Assembly (NCBI GenBank): GCA_029240245.1
Contig: JARBTJ010000026.1
Span: forward strand, 1 to 44,002
Length of the DNA: 44,002 nucleotides
Direction of reading: 5' to 3'
From: Herbinix sp.
GTDB lineage: Bacteria; Bacillota; Clostridia; Lachnospirales; Lachnospiraceae
In this document: positions 15,226 to 24,452 of the stretch, piece by piece
Position numbering within the stretch: position 1 is the stretch's first letter
Layout: every line of letters starts with the position of its first letter
Position numbers and translations under genes: made by a program
Notes under the pieces: generated by a model
The model's database searches: none
Told to the model about the DNA's origin: nothing
Seen by the model: the letters and a program-made list of their open reading frames with translations, nothing else

Positions 15226-17286
15226 CTATAATTCACCCTCATCCAACATGGTGGTAAGCGTACTCTTTATTCTTTCAATCGCCTCCGGTATGGTACTGTT
15301 TTCCAGCTGACAGCCAGCCACACTTAAATGTCCGCCGCCGCCCAATTTTTCCATGATAACCTGTACATTAACTTCATCAATAGATCTTGCACTGACGTAT
15401 ATTTTGCCGTTAAACGCCGTTAACACAAACGAGGCTTTCATCTCTTTTATATCCAGAAGTTCGTTGGCAACCTGTGCTCCTAACACCATGGGGCTGCCCA
15501 CATCCGAGTTCTCGCATACTGCAATTGCGAAATGCTTCTTATATATTTCTGTACTGCTGATGGCACCGGCCTTTATCTTATAGTCCGTCATGTCACCTCG
15601 GAACAGTTTACGGATTCTCGTGACATCCGCGCCACTCCTGCGCAAAAATGCAGCTGCCTCAAAGGTTCTTACACCCGCCTTTGTTAGGAAATTATTCGTA
15701 TCTATCATAATTCCGCCGTAAAGGGCATCGGCTTCGGAGGGCTTCAATTTTAGACTACCTCCGATATACTGAAGAATTTCGGCAACCATTTCACTGGTAG
15801 AAGAGGCATAAGGTTCAATATAGGACAATACTGCATTTTCAATTGCCTCATTGGTCTGTCTGTGGTGGTCAAATATTACAATGGTCTTGGCGTAGTCTAA
15901 AAGCTCCTCACATTCGGTATAGACGGGGCGGTTTACATCTACGACTACCAAAAGTGTATTTTGGTCAACAATTTCCTTGACTTGCTCATTTCTTAAGAAC
16001 AAATCCTCCTCATAATCCGGATTTCCTACAAAACGGCTCATCATCGGACGCAGGGAGGTAGTAACTTCATTGATGACTATATGTGCCTTTTTATTGAAGG
16101 TTTTTGCGATCCGGTAGATCCCGATTGCCGCTCCGAAGGAGTCTGCATCTCCGATTTTATGACCCATGATCACTACTTTATCCTTTGCTTCCACAAATTC
16201 ACGGAACGCATGTGCTTTTACTCTGGCTTTTACACGAGTACTTTTTTCCACGGTAATACTCTTACCGCCGTAATAAGATATCTTTTCCCTGTCCTTAATC
16301 ACGACCTGGTCTCCGCCTCTGCCTAAAGCAAGGTCAATCGCTGCTCTGGCATATTCATATCCGCTGCTGTAAGTATCGGCATTTACACCAAGTCCAATGC
16401 TGATCGTAACCGACATCTCATTCCCGATATTTACGCTCCTAACCTCCTCCAATATGGAGAATTTGGAGCTTTGCAGAAATGGTAGATATTTTTGCTGGAA
16501 TATGATAATATACTTATCCTTCTCCAGCTTCTTAATAATTGCATCAATCCCCTGCATATATTTGTTGATTTTACGGTCAACCAACGCAGTTAAGAGGGAT
16601 CGCCTTACCTCGTCAATACTTTCTAAGGCTTCTTCATAATTATCAATATATAAAAGTCCGGTGATTAATTTCTGTTCTTTATTTTCCCTCATTAAGGTAA
16701 TAATTTCGGTTTCATCAAATAAATACATGGCGATCAGTGCATTTCTGCCGTCCCATGCATTTTCCGATTCATAATAGCTAAAATTGACTTCATCATCAAA
16801 CTCCGGTGCAATTACCTTCCGAAGAAACACGCGGTAATTCCTGCCATTCAAGCTCACATGTAATATCTCATCCTTTTCTTTTTGAGGAAGAGTATCCACC
16901 GTGATATCCGGAAATATATTGGAGATGGAATGCTTTGCAGCCTTTTTTTCTTGAATAATATCCATAAATTCATCATTTCCCCATTGCATCCGCCCGTCCA
17001 CATCCAATATTGCATAAGGAAGAGCCAACTCTTTCATTAAACGCTTCTGGACTTGTCCGTAATCCATAGCATACCGGACCATTTCAGCTGCAATTTTATT
17101 ACGATGTAAATAATAAATTATCGTTGCTGCAACGAAATAGAAGATCACAAAAAATGACATAACAAAACCTGCATTGTTATCCATCATATAAATACCTAGA
17201 TTCATGCACAATAAAATCAACGTCAAGATGACGGGCCAAAACAGATATGCTTTCAGTGCACCACTAAGTTTTTGCTTTCTACTCAT
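15226..17286 (-). CDS. gdpP: Cyclic-di-AMP phosphodiesterase GdpP
   Basis: A membrane-bound DHH/DHHA1 enzyme that hydrolyses c-di-AMP and so affects potassium and osmotic balance and cell-wall stress. The 686 residues contain two N-terminal membrane helices (about 12-55), a PAS domain (about 75-150), a degenerate GGDEF domain (about 175-300), then DHH (GHKIGDADSFGAAIG, VVVDVNRP, FDHHRQTNEA) and DHHA1 with GGGGHLSVAG near residue 650. All metal-binding motifs look intact. I chose the ATG at 17286, 8 bases from AAGGGAG, rather than TTG at 17292. It is the first gene of gdpP-rplI-dnaB, a common Firmicute arrangement. Confidence 0.95.
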   Translation of the reverse strand: MSRKQKLSGALKAYLFWPVILTLILLCMNLGIYMMDNNAGFVMSFFVIFYFVAATIIYYLHRNKIAAEMVRYAMDYGQVQKRLMKELALPYAILDVDGRMQWGNDEFMDIIQEKKAAKHSISNIFPDITVDTLPQKEKDEILHVSLNGRNYRVFLRKVIAPEFDDEVNFSYYESENAWDGRNALIAMYLFDETEIITLMRENKEQKLITGLLYIDNYEEALESIDEVRRSLLTALVDRKINKYMQGIDAIIKKLEKDKYIIIFQQKYLPFLQSSKFSILEEVRSVNIGNEMSVTISIGLGVNADTYSSGYEYARAAIDLALGRGGDQVVIKDREKISYYGGKSITVEKSTRVKARVKAHAFREFVEAKDKVVIMGHKIGDADSFGAAIGIYRIAKTFNKKAHIVINEVTTSLRPMMSRFVGNPDYEEDLFLRNEQVKEIVDQNTLLVVVDVNRPVYTECEELLDYAKTIVIFDHHRQTNEAIENAVLSYIEPYASSTSEMVAEILQYIGGSLKLKPSEADALYGGIMIDTNNFLTKAGVRTFEAAAFLRRSGADVTRIRKLFRGDMTDYKIKAGAISSTEIYKKHFAIAVCENSDVGSPMVLGAQVANELLDIKEMKASFVLTAFNGKIYVSARSIDEVNVQVIMEKLGGGGHLSVAGCQLENSTIPEAIERIKSTLTTMLDEGEL

Positions 17287-17311
17287 TATCAAGGCTCCCT
17301 TTTCTACTATA

Positions 17312-17369
17312 TCTTAGCCACATTTTAGGCTAAGAACTCAATCATGATAAAATACCAATTTATATTATA
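17312..17369 (-). promoter_or_regulatory. gdpP promoter and leader hairpin
   Basis: On the minus strand an extended -10 TGGTATAAT has its hexamer at 17364-17369, with only a weak -35. The leader then carries an 8-bp hairpin, TCTTAGCC (17328-17335 region) with GGCTAAGA (17312-17319 region), before the ribosome site. The hairpin has no T-run and its role is unknown. The rest of 17370-17665 shows no gene. Confidence 0.5.
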
Positions 17370-17665
17370 CCATTAATTACACTGTAAAGAAAAGATTTTT
17401 TTATATTTATCCCTAAGTGTGAGTATGTAAATCTTTTTTGTGATATTTATTTAGTTTTTCATATAAATACAAGAAGAAGCATGAGTGGCTATTCATGATC
17501 TGTACTTCGGCAGCTATTTCCTTGCTGTTTACTGTTATATGCTCCACAAACTAATGATCCGATTATATATGCCCTCTTTTGATGAATCAAGGCGGAACAG
17601 TATATAATTCACAAAAAACTACTATATATTATATTAAGTTATCATATTAATAATTTTTCATAGTA

Positions 17666-17695
17666 TTGTTTATTGAATGTAAAAAGTGGTAATAT
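17666..17695 (+). promoter_or_regulatory. Putative promoter of the PstS-like lipoprotein gene
   Basis: TTGTTT (17666-17671), 18-bp spacer, TAATAT (17690-17695) preceded by TGG. It lies about 45 bp upstream of the start codon. Confidence 0.5.
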
Positions 17696-17741
17696 GTGGT
17701 TATCAACTATATCGATTGCCATACTTTTGGAGGATATCCTT

Positions 17742-20180
17742 ATGAGAAAGAAAATTGCACTCTTCCTTTTCCTTATATTATTCTGTTTTGCTACCACCGG
17801 TTGTAATAGTGGAAAATCAAATACCAACGATAATGATAACATACCTACCGTGACCTCAACACCTTCAATTACCCGAACGCCTGTCGTAACAGAGGCTCCC
17901 ACCTTAAATTCTGACCCGACACCTACGCCGACACCCCTTCCCTTTGCAGGCCCTTTAGCCAATACTATGACTAAGGAAACCTATCCTATTGTTGATGGCT
18001 CTACCGCAACCATACCTCTGTCGGAGGCAGTATATCAATTGGCTACCGGTGCTACGAACGAGGAAGCAGCAGAGGCCATTGCCCATACACGGACCACAAA
18101 TGCCTATTACCGGCTGATCGAAAAGGAAGTTGATTTGCTCATCGTATATGAACCCTCTGAGGAAGTCGTTACATATACGAAAGAGAACGGTTACCGATTG
18201 AATATGAAACCCATCGGTAAGGATGCCCTTGTATTCATGGCAAACTCCTCAAATCCCGTAGAGTCCTTGACCCATGAAGAACTGGTGCGGATCTATAGTG
18301 GAACGATCACAAACTGGAAGGAGGTCGGCGGTAAGGACGAGGAACTACTGGCATTTCAAAGGCCGGTGAATTCCGGCAGCCAGACTCTGATGCAGAAGTT
18401 AGTCATGAAAGATACCCTTATGGCCAAGGGTCCCAGTGTTAGATATTATGCAGAAATGGGCGAAATTCTTGATGCCATGGTGGATTATCACAACGAAGGA
18501 AATACACTTGGCTATTCGGTCTTTTATTATGCCAAGAACATGTATCATCTTCCAGAACTAAAATTTATGAAGGTGGATGGAATAGAACCCTCCCTGCAAT
18601 CCGTTTACGATGGTACCTACCCTTATACCAATGAATTCTATGCAGTCATTCGGGAGGAGGAACCGGTAAGCTCGAACGCTCACCATATCTTTGATTGGCT
18701 AACCGCGGATGAAGGTCAAACTCTTGTGAAGGAACTGGGTTATGTACCTGTGGATATGCCCTATGAAGACAAACCTGCTACCGGTCAGGAATTCACAAGC
18801 AGGATTCCGGAAGGTTACCGATATATCACCGCCTCCTATAAGGATTTTAGTGCCGAGGAGGTACGGACCGCTACGGTGACCATTTATCAGGATGATTGGG
18901 AAGTAACGCAAGTATTACAAAATGTCCAGTATATTCCTGAGTCAGGACTGGTATCCATGGACACCTTAATACCGATTCGGCATGTTACAAGACAGCAGGA
19001 TGGAACTTTTGCTATAAAATCCGGATTATTTTCCGTATCAAAGAATGATTTTGCGTTACCTCCTGTTTATGAATGGATCTATCCGCTTGATGAGGCAAAT
19101 GGGTATTATATCGTAACTCATGAGAACACAATTATGATCATTGACTTAACCGGTAAGGTTCTATTTTCAGATTCGGATTACTGCCCCATTGACCGTTATT
19201 ATAAAGAGGGAGAATATTATTATATTAATACTTATGATTACGAATTACCCGGAGGTACTTATTATAAACTGGATAAAGACCTTAATATTGTTCAAAAGTA
19301 TACCATGAGTAATTATATGGACGTCCGATTATATGATGAAGAGGGCAATCTATTCTTTTCCAATGATATTTTTAAAGAGAAATTCAATGTTACATTGAAT
19401 GAATATGATAGCCTTTATGCCAGTTATCAGAGGGGGGATTTGCTCTTTACTGTAAGTTACGGAGAAAAAGTCTTTCTACTTGATAAAAAATTAAATTTCA
19501 TTGCTCAGCTGTCGGATACTATCCAAGATGATTCTTATCTTGATCTCTCCGCTTATTATGATATTTATTTGATTTCTGAAACTGACCGGTCAACTTACGA
19601 ACGCACCGGTAAATTCTATGATAGGAACGGCAAAGAAATTGTTGACAGCAAGTATAGGACTTACAATAATATTATCTACCGAAATTATAATGGTTTATCA
19701 CCCTATCAGCAAAAAGACCGAGTGCTCTATGAGGTTGAAAATAAGGAACTTCGAATATTATTCTATCATGATAGAACCGAATATACGCTTGATCTGAAAG
19801 ATTGGACGAATGCCTATATAAACTATATCTGGAATGATGTATTTGTGGTAATTAATAATGATAACAACCATCCGAAAACCAGAATATATAATGGTACGTC
19901 CTTGTTATACGAATTTGATGGAAATTATGACTACTCTTATATCAATCACATAGATAATAACAAATTCCTGCTTCTTCGGATGTATCAGGTTGATAACAAT
20001 TTTTCGCACTTTTTATTAGATAAAAATTCTAATATTATCTACCAAAGTGAAACTCCGGAGGAAATTATCAGTATCGATGATAATTTGATTCAACTAAACC
20101 GGGGAAACTATACCGGTGTGATCGATTTTAATGGTAATTTTATCGTTAGGATGCTGAAGAATAGTATGGGTAATGATTGA
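17742..20180 (+). CDS. PstS-like phosphate-binding-type lipoprotein with large C-terminal extension
   Basis: An 812-residue exported protein. The N-terminus is a lipoprotein-type signal (MRKKIALFLFLILF...TTGCNSG, with an imperfect lipobox) and a Pro/Thr-rich linker (about 30-70). Residues about 75-360 form a periplasmic-binding fold of the PstS type (AAEAIAHTRTTNAYYRLI, RIYSGTITNWKEVGGKDEEL, FQRPVNSGSQTLM, LGYVPV). The remaining 450 residues are repeated beta-rich segments with D-(K/R)-N-G turns (FYDRNGKEIVDSKY, GVIDFNGNFIV), like WG-repeat or propeller proteins. I chose the ATG at 17742, which has TTGGAGGA upstream. No pst permease or ATPase gene is nearby. A strong terminator follows. Ligand and role are unknown; it may be a surface sensor rather than a transporter subunit. 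Confidence 0.75.
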   Translation: MRKKIALFLFLILFCFATTGCNSGKSNTNDNDNIPTVTSTPSITRTPVVTEAPTLNSDPTPTPTPLPFAGPLANTMTKETYPIVDGSTATIPLSEAVYQLATGATNEEAAEAIAHTRTTNAYYRLIEKEVDLLIVYEPSEEVVTYTKENGYRLNMKPIGKDALVFMANSSNPVESLTHEELVRIYSGTITNWKEVGGKDEELLAFQRPVNSGSQTLMQKLVMKDTLMAKGPSVRYYAEMGEILDAMVDYHNEGNTLGYSVFYYAKNMYHLPELKFMKVDGIEPSLQSVYDGTYPYTNEFYAVIREEEPVSSNAHHIFDWLTADEGQTLVKELGYVPVDMPYEDKPATGQEFTSRIPEGYRYITASYKDFSAEEVRTATVTIYQDDWEVTQVLQNVQYIPESGLVSMDTLIPIRHVTRQQDGTFAIKSGLFSVSKNDFALPPVYEWIYPLDEANGYYIVTHENTIMIIDLTGKVLFSDSDYCPIDRYYKEGEYYYINTYDYELPGGTYYKLDKDLNIVQKYTMSNYMDVRLYDEEGNLFFSNDIFKEKFNVTLNEYDSLYASYQRGDLLFTVSYGEKVFLLDKKLNFIAQLSDTIQDDSYLDLSAYYDIYLISETDRSTYERTGKFYDRNGKEIVDSKYRTYNNIIYRNYNGLSPYQQKDRVLYEVENKELRILFYHDRTEYTLDLKDWTNAYINYIWNDVFVVINNDNNHPKTRIYNGTSLLYEFDGNYDYSYINHIDNNKFLLLRMYQVDNNFSHFLLDKNSNIIYQSETPEEIISIDDNLIQLNRGNYTGVIDFNGNFIVRMLKNSMGND

Positions 20181-20214
20181 ACTTGTAAGCGGTGATACAC
20201 CTACCGTACCCTCT

Positions 20215-20254
20215 AATAATAAGCCTCTCCGTTAAGACGGCGAGGCTTATTATT
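20215..20254. terminator. Terminator after the PstS-like gene
   Basis: AATAATAAGCCTC (20215-20227) pairs perfectly with GAGGCTTATTATT (20242-20254); inside it CCG/CGG also pairs. The symmetric A/T flanks suit both strands. Confidence 0.8.
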
Positions 20255-20388
20255 AATAGAATCCCTCTCTTGAAATACGTACCCAAGGCATGACCACCCT
20301 AATCTACCATTCAACTCCAAGCCATATATTTACATCCATCTTCCTATTAGAATTTGTTATATGACTTAAGTCAACCAGACCAACTTTA

Positions 20389-21369
20389 TCATTCCAAAAT
20401 TTTAAAACCAGTGTCAATATAATCGGGGCCGGTATCCTTACCAAGCACAGCTGCTATAGCTTCCGCCATGCCGAGATATCCCATGGTATATGGATTTTGA
20501 TCTATGATAGCTTTTAAGCTACCATCGTATAATAAATCCAGTGTTATATCAGATTTATCAAACCCGACTCCAACAAATCGGTTATCATTTGCCTTAATGG
20601 CATTTCCTACACCCTGGCTGGTACCTTCATTCGTACCAAACAAACCTACCAAATCACTGTTTTGTTCTATTATTTGTTCTGCAGCCAGTTGTGCACTACG
20701 GGGTTCCCCGTTCGTATTTATAGCTTCCAAAACATTATAACTTGGTTCTTCCGCCAGAGCGTCCCGAAATCCCTCTACACGCTGCATTGTGGTTATCTTA
20801 TCTCTTATATTGATAATACCAATCGCTCCCTCATTTATGCCCATATCAGTTAGTTTCGAAAGCATAATCTGTCCTGCTGCGAATCCAGCTTCATAATTTT
20901 CCGTCGATAACGTTGTTATCGCCTCTTCGTTCGATGGTGCATCCACGTAGACCACTTTTACCCCTCTTGCTTTTGCATCTTCAATCACCCCCGAGATCAA
21001 TATAGGATCATCTGCTACAACTAAAAGTGCTTCCGCACCACTATTAACAGCCTCATTGATGATTTCAACCTGCTTTTCCGGACTTCTCTCATCCGGAGCC
21101 CTCCAGTAATATCTTACTCCGGTAAGCGTTGCCATATCCTCTGCTCCATTATTTACGTATTGCCAAAATTGATAGTCCTCATCTGTAGTTATTAAGTAAA
21201 TATCAAAATTTTTGACTAATGCTAATGATGTAGTCGGTACGGTTTTCCTAATACAGTTCTGATACCATATAGTAAAAAGTATAAATGCAAAAACGACTAT
21301 TAATATTTCTATTAATATCTTTTTAGGCTTCATTGCACCATCTTTCCAAAAGTCTTTGTTGCTAATCAT
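20389..21369 (-). CDS. Membrane-tethered sugar-binding protein (RbsB/LacI-type periplasmic fold)
   Basis: A 326-residue protein with one N-terminal membrane segment (about 17-37, KKILIEILIVVFAFILFTIW) and then a type I periplasmic-binding domain (about 55-320). Family features are the strand FDIYLITTDEDYQFWQYVNNG, EALLVVADDP, GVKVVYVDAPSN, GAIGIINIRDKITTMQRVEGF, LVGLFGTNEGTSQGVGNA, VGVGFDKSD and IDQNPYTMGYLG. Such proteins bind sugars or autoinducer-like ligands. No ABC ATPase, permease or sensor kinase is adjacent, so it may serve a distant transporter or signalling system. The ATG at 21369 has AGAGGT at 8 bases; an ATG at 21333 is an alternative. Confidence 0.8.
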   Translation of the reverse strand: MISNKDFWKDGAMKPKKILIEILIVVFAFILFTIWYQNCIRKTVPTTSLALVKNFDIYLITTDEDYQFWQYVNNGAEDMATLTGVRYYWRAPDERSPEKQVEIINEAVNSGAEALLVVADDPILISGVIEDAKARGVKVVYVDAPSNEEAITTLSTENYEAGFAAGQIMLSKLTDMGINEGAIGIINIRDKITTMQRVEGFRDALAEEPSYNVLEAINTNGEPRSAQLAAEQIIEQNSDLVGLFGTNEGTSQGVGNAIKANDNRFVGVGFDKSDITLDLLYDGSLKAIIDQNPYTMGYLGMAEAIAAVLGKDTGPDYIDTGFKILE

Positions 21370-21746
21370 CCGAAAACCTCTTTTTCATATCAATTCATAA
21401 TAAATATATTCCTTTGACAGAGGTTAAAATAACTACAAATAGGATTTATTCTAAAACTTACTCATGTTTATCAATGAAAGAGGCCAAATATCTTATTTTA
21501 ATGGTTACTATCACACCACTATCACATGATTTTCGATTATGATCATGCAAAATCGATTTCACATAGTTCACAGACCATAAATTTTTTATGCGATACCTGG
21601 TATCTACGTTAGGTTCTAAAGTGTATCTAGTCGCCCATAATAAACATATTAGCTATTAATAGATAACTAACAAAACATAATTCAATAACATAACGCTTCG
21701 TTAAAAAACATATATTTTTAATACCTAATGTACGTGAGGTCATTAT
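21370..21746. other. 377-bp intergenic stretch between divergent genes
   Basis: I see no gene and no convincing -35/-10 pair here. It is very AT-rich and should contain the promoters of the sugar-binding protein and the LysM-GH18 gene. Confidence 0.4.
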
Positions 21747-23051
21747 ATGGATATCTATATAGTTCAACCGGGAGATGATATTTATTATATATCTGAAAAA
21801 TTTGGTGTTACAGTTACCAAATTAATCAGGGATAACGGACTTGAAAATCCATATGATTTAGTTGTCGGTCAAGCCATAGTAATTACGTATCCCAAACAAA
21901 CCCATACCGTTCAAGATGGTGATACTTTAACAAGCATCGCAGATGCTTACGGCGTAACACCTATGCAATTATTACGAAATAATCCATATCTTAATGATCA
22001 GGAATTTATTTATCCGGGTGAAACAATTGTAATCAGTTATAATACAAACGGAAAAATTGAAACTCATGCTTTTACCTATCCTTATATTAATAGAGCAGCA
22101 CTAAGAAAAGCACTCCCAAATCTTACATATCTATCTATTTTTAACTATAGGGTTACGGAAGAAGGCGATATCATCGCCTATTATGATGATACGGAAATAA
22201 TTCAATTAACAAAGGCTTACCGCGTTGCTCCGATCATGATGGCAACTACATTAACGCCTCAAGGAGAACCTAATTTAGAAGCTGCGTATAGTGTTCTGCT
22301 CAATGAAGAGTATACCGAGCGGTTTATTGATAATATGCTTACGATTATGAAAGCGAAAGGCTTTTATGGTATAAATATCATTTTTAATTTTATGACAGTT
22401 ACAAATCAAAATCTTTATGTTGATCTTTTATATAAAGTAGCGAACCGCATAGGTTCAGAGGGTTATCTTCTAATCATAACCATTAATTATAATATTCAAA
22501 ATGTGGATAATGAGCTTTCTTTTGAACAAATTGATTATTCGAGTTTTGACCCATTAGTAAATGATATGGTTTTTTTAAAACTTTATTGGGGGAAGAATTC
22601 CGGACCTCCCTCACCGATAATTTCAATTTACGAATCAGAGGTATTCTTGGATTATTTGGTACCCTTAACATCACCTGATAAAATAATATTGGGAGTACCA
22701 CTTATTAGTTATAATTGGGAACTCCCCTACATACCCGGAAAATCCAGCGCAAGTTCACTTTCTTTGAATTCGTATATAAGTTTAGCAAATTATGTTGATG
22801 CCACCATACAATTTGATGAAGTTTCCCAGACACCGTTTTTTCAGTATTATCAATACAGTTTTGATGCCTCCGTCGAGAATATTGTATGGTCCATCGATGC
22901 AAGAAGCATTGATGCTTTATTAAAATTGATATCCGAATATGGGTTAAAGGGTATTGGTTTATGGAATATTATGATTTATTATCCTCAAATATGGTTAATA
23001 ATTAATTCGCAGTTTGAAATACAGAATGGTTTACATGATCCCAATGAATAA
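21747..23051 (+). CDS. LysM-GH18 protein lacking catalytic residues
   Basis: A 434-residue protein. Two LysM peptidoglycan-binding modules come first (residues 3-48, IYIVQPGDDIYYISEKFGVT; 52-98, HTVQDGDTLTSIADAYGVT), then a GH18 barrel (about 105-425). The layout is that of YaaH/SleL spore-cortex glucosaminidases. The catalytic strand, normally DGxxIDxE, reads YGINIIFNF, so both Asp and the acid/base Glu are gone, and enzyme activity is very unlikely. There is no signal peptide, as in YaaH, which localises to the spore through LysM. It may be a non-enzymatic cortex-binding protein. The ribosome site is GAGGT. A bidirectional terminator follows at 23054-23096. Confidence 0.82.
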   Translation: MDIYIVQPGDDIYYISEKFGVTVTKLIRDNGLENPYDLVVGQAIVITYPKQTHTVQDGDTLTSIADAYGVTPMQLLRNNPYLNDQEFIYPGETIVISYNTNGKIETHAFTYPYINRAALRKALPNLTYLSIFNYRVTEEGDIIAYYDDTEIIQLTKAYRVAPIMMATTLTPQGEPNLEAAYSVLLNEEYTERFIDNMLTIMKAKGFYGINIIFNFMTVTNQNLYVDLLYKVANRIGSEGYLLIITINYNIQNVDNELSFEQIDYSSFDPLVNDMVFLKLYWGKNSGPPSPIISIYESEVFLDYLVPLTSPDKIILGVPLISYNWELPYIPGKSSASSLSLNSYISLANYVDATIQFDEVSQTPFFQYYQYSFDASVENIVWSIDARSIDALLKLISEYGLKGIGLWNIMIYYPQIWLIINSQFEIQNGLHDPNE

Positions 23052-23053
23052 TC

Positions 23054-23096
23054 AAAAGCCGCTACACAACTTACGTCATGTAACGGCTTTTATTTT
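23054..23096. terminator. Bidirectional terminator between LysM-GH18 gene and rpsR
   Basis: AAAAGCCG (23054-23061) with CGGCTTTT (23084-23091), extended inward by TACA/TGTA after one mismatch, then TATTTTTAA. It also serves the convergent rpsF-ssb-rpsR operon, whose last stop is only about 10 bp away. Confidence 0.85.
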
Positions 23097-23102
23097 TAAT
23101 AA

Positions 23103-23381
23103 TTAATCCACTGTGTAAGGCATTAAAGCGATATGTCTTGCTCTCTTAACTGCTACAGTTAAAGCTCTCTGATGCTTTGCGCAGTTTCCGGTAATTCTTC
23201 TAGGAAGGATCTTACCTCTCTCAGATACATATCTTTTTAACTTATTTACATCCTTATAATCGATACCTGTATGATTTTTATCAGCACAGAATACACAAAC
23301 TTTCTTTCTTCTGCGTCCGAAGCTCTTTCTCTTCATAGGAGAATCGCCTTTATCATCTCTATTGTTTCTATTAAATGGCAT
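23103..23381 (-). CDS. rpsR: 30S ribosomal protein S18
   Basis: A small-subunit protein that pairs with S6 on the 16S rRNA platform. The 92 residues have the usual core ([61 protein letters not shown]). Three cysteines (two as CVFC, one in GNC) suggest a zinc-binding-type S18. The ATG at 23381 follows GGAGGTTATGAC. It is the last gene of rpsF-ssb-rpsR. Confidence 0.97.
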   Translation of the reverse strand: MPFNRNNRDDKGDSPMKRKSFGRRRKKVCVFCADKNHTGIDYKDVNKLKRYVSERGKILPRRITGNCAKHQRALTVAVKRARHIALMPYTVD

Positions 23382-23430
23382 GTCATAACCTCCTTATCCG
23401 ATGATGATTCTATATAATCATTCTTTATTT

Positions 23431-23883
23431 TTAGTTAAATGGTAATTCTTCGTCTATACCATCGGGAATGTTCATAAAGCCATCCCCCATTGCTGAACTT
23501 GGCTCAGGCTTGAAATCTCTCTGATAGCCACCCTGCTGGTGTCCACCGTCGGAATTGTTACCTTTGCTTTCAGCAAATTCAATTTCTTCCACTACCACAT
23601 CGGTAGTGTAAACCTTTTGTCCATCTTTATTAGTATAACTGCCCGTCTGAATTCTGCCTACAGCTAGCATTTTCATGCCCTGCTTAAAATACTTTTCAAC
23701 GAATTCCGCCTGCTTGCCAAAAGCTACGCAGCCGATAAAATCCGCTTCCTGTGTTTCGCCGGCTCTTTTAAATCTGCGGTCTACCGCCATGGTAAATCTC
23801 GCAATTGCCATAGAGCTTTCACCCTGAGTATATCTTACTTCAGGATCTCTGGTCAAACGACCCATTAACATAACTTTATTCAT
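23431..23883 (-). CDS. ssb: Single-stranded DNA-binding protein
   Basis: Coats single-stranded DNA in replication, repair and recombination. The 150 residues comprise an OB fold (about 1-105, MNKVMLMGRLTRDPEVRY ... FIGCVAFGKQAEFVEKYFKQG), a Gly/Gln-rich flexible linker (HQQGGYQ) and the acidic partner-binding tip DEELPFN. It lies between rpsF and rpsR as in most Firmicutes. GGGAGG precedes the ATG. Confidence 0.97.
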   Translation of the reverse strand: MNKVMLMGRLTRDPEVRYTQGESSMAIARFTMAVDRRFKRAGETQEADFIGCVAFGKQAEFVEKYFKQGMKMLAVGRIQTGSYTNKDGQKVYTTDVVVEEIEFAESKGNNSDGGHQQGGYQRDFKPEPSSAMGDGFMNIPDGIDEELPFN

Positions 23884-23963
23884 AAGTAAATACCTCCCTT
23901 GTCTTAAGCCTTAGGATAGTATCTCTACAAGATGAGTAGGCTTACTCAATCACTTGTCAAGAA

Positions 23964-24251
23964 TTATGCATCTTTTCTAGTGCATAAATATCTGATTACA
24001 TTTTCCATAATACGAATTCTTTGTTCGATTTCGTTTGGAACTGTAGAATCAGCATCGAAATGGATGAAATAGTAAAAGCCTTCTTTCATTTTCTGAATTT
24101 CATAGGCTAATCTTTTCTTACCCCAGTCATCCACATTGGTAATTGTGCCACCGAATCTGGTAACAAGCTCTTTTACAGCTTCCAATGTTGCTAATCTGGT
24201 TTCATCCTCAATTTTTGCATTTACAACTAAGGCTAATTCATATTGATTCAT
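23964..24251 (-). CDS. rpsF: 30S ribosomal protein S6
   Basis: A 95-residue small-subunit protein with the ferredoxin-like S6 fold (MNQYELALVVNAKIEDE, VTRFGGTITNVDDWGKKRLAYEIQK, FYYFIHFDADS, RIMENVIRYL). First gene of rpsF-ssb-rpsR. AAGGAGGTG precedes the start. The leader of about 90 bases could carry the S6:S18 autoregulatory RNA known from other bacteria; I could not confirm its conserved fold. Confidence 0.97.
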   Translation of the reverse strand: MNQYELALVVNAKIEDETRLATLEAVKELVTRFGGTITNVDDWGKKRLAYEIQKMKEGFYYFIHFDADSTVPNEIEQRIRIMENVIRYLCTRKDA

Positions 24252-24343
24252 AGTTGTTTAGCACCTCCTTCTGGTCTCTGGCCCTTTTCTAATACGTTTT
24301 AACTGACGAAGTAATCAAAACCATATTTAAAGAGCAAGGAATT

Positions 24344-24373
24344 AGTATAACATATCACAATTATCTATATTAA
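24344..24373 (-). promoter_or_regulatory. Putative rpsF operon promoter
   Basis: On the minus strand TTAATA (24368-24373), 18-bp spacer, TATACT (24344-24349) with TGT in front (extended -10). Confidence 0.55.
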
Positions 24374-24452
24374 CATATGCCTGTAAATAATACAACCTAA
24401 ATATTTACTAAGAAATTAAAAATTTCTCGGCAATTTAACCGACAGTTTATCT

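Noticed and set aside
17642-17962. 106-codon minus-strand frame overlapping the PstS-like gene start
   Set aside because: Valine/glycine-rich antisense of the Thr/Pro linker, no ribosome site, and it covers a clear lipoprotein gene and its promoter.
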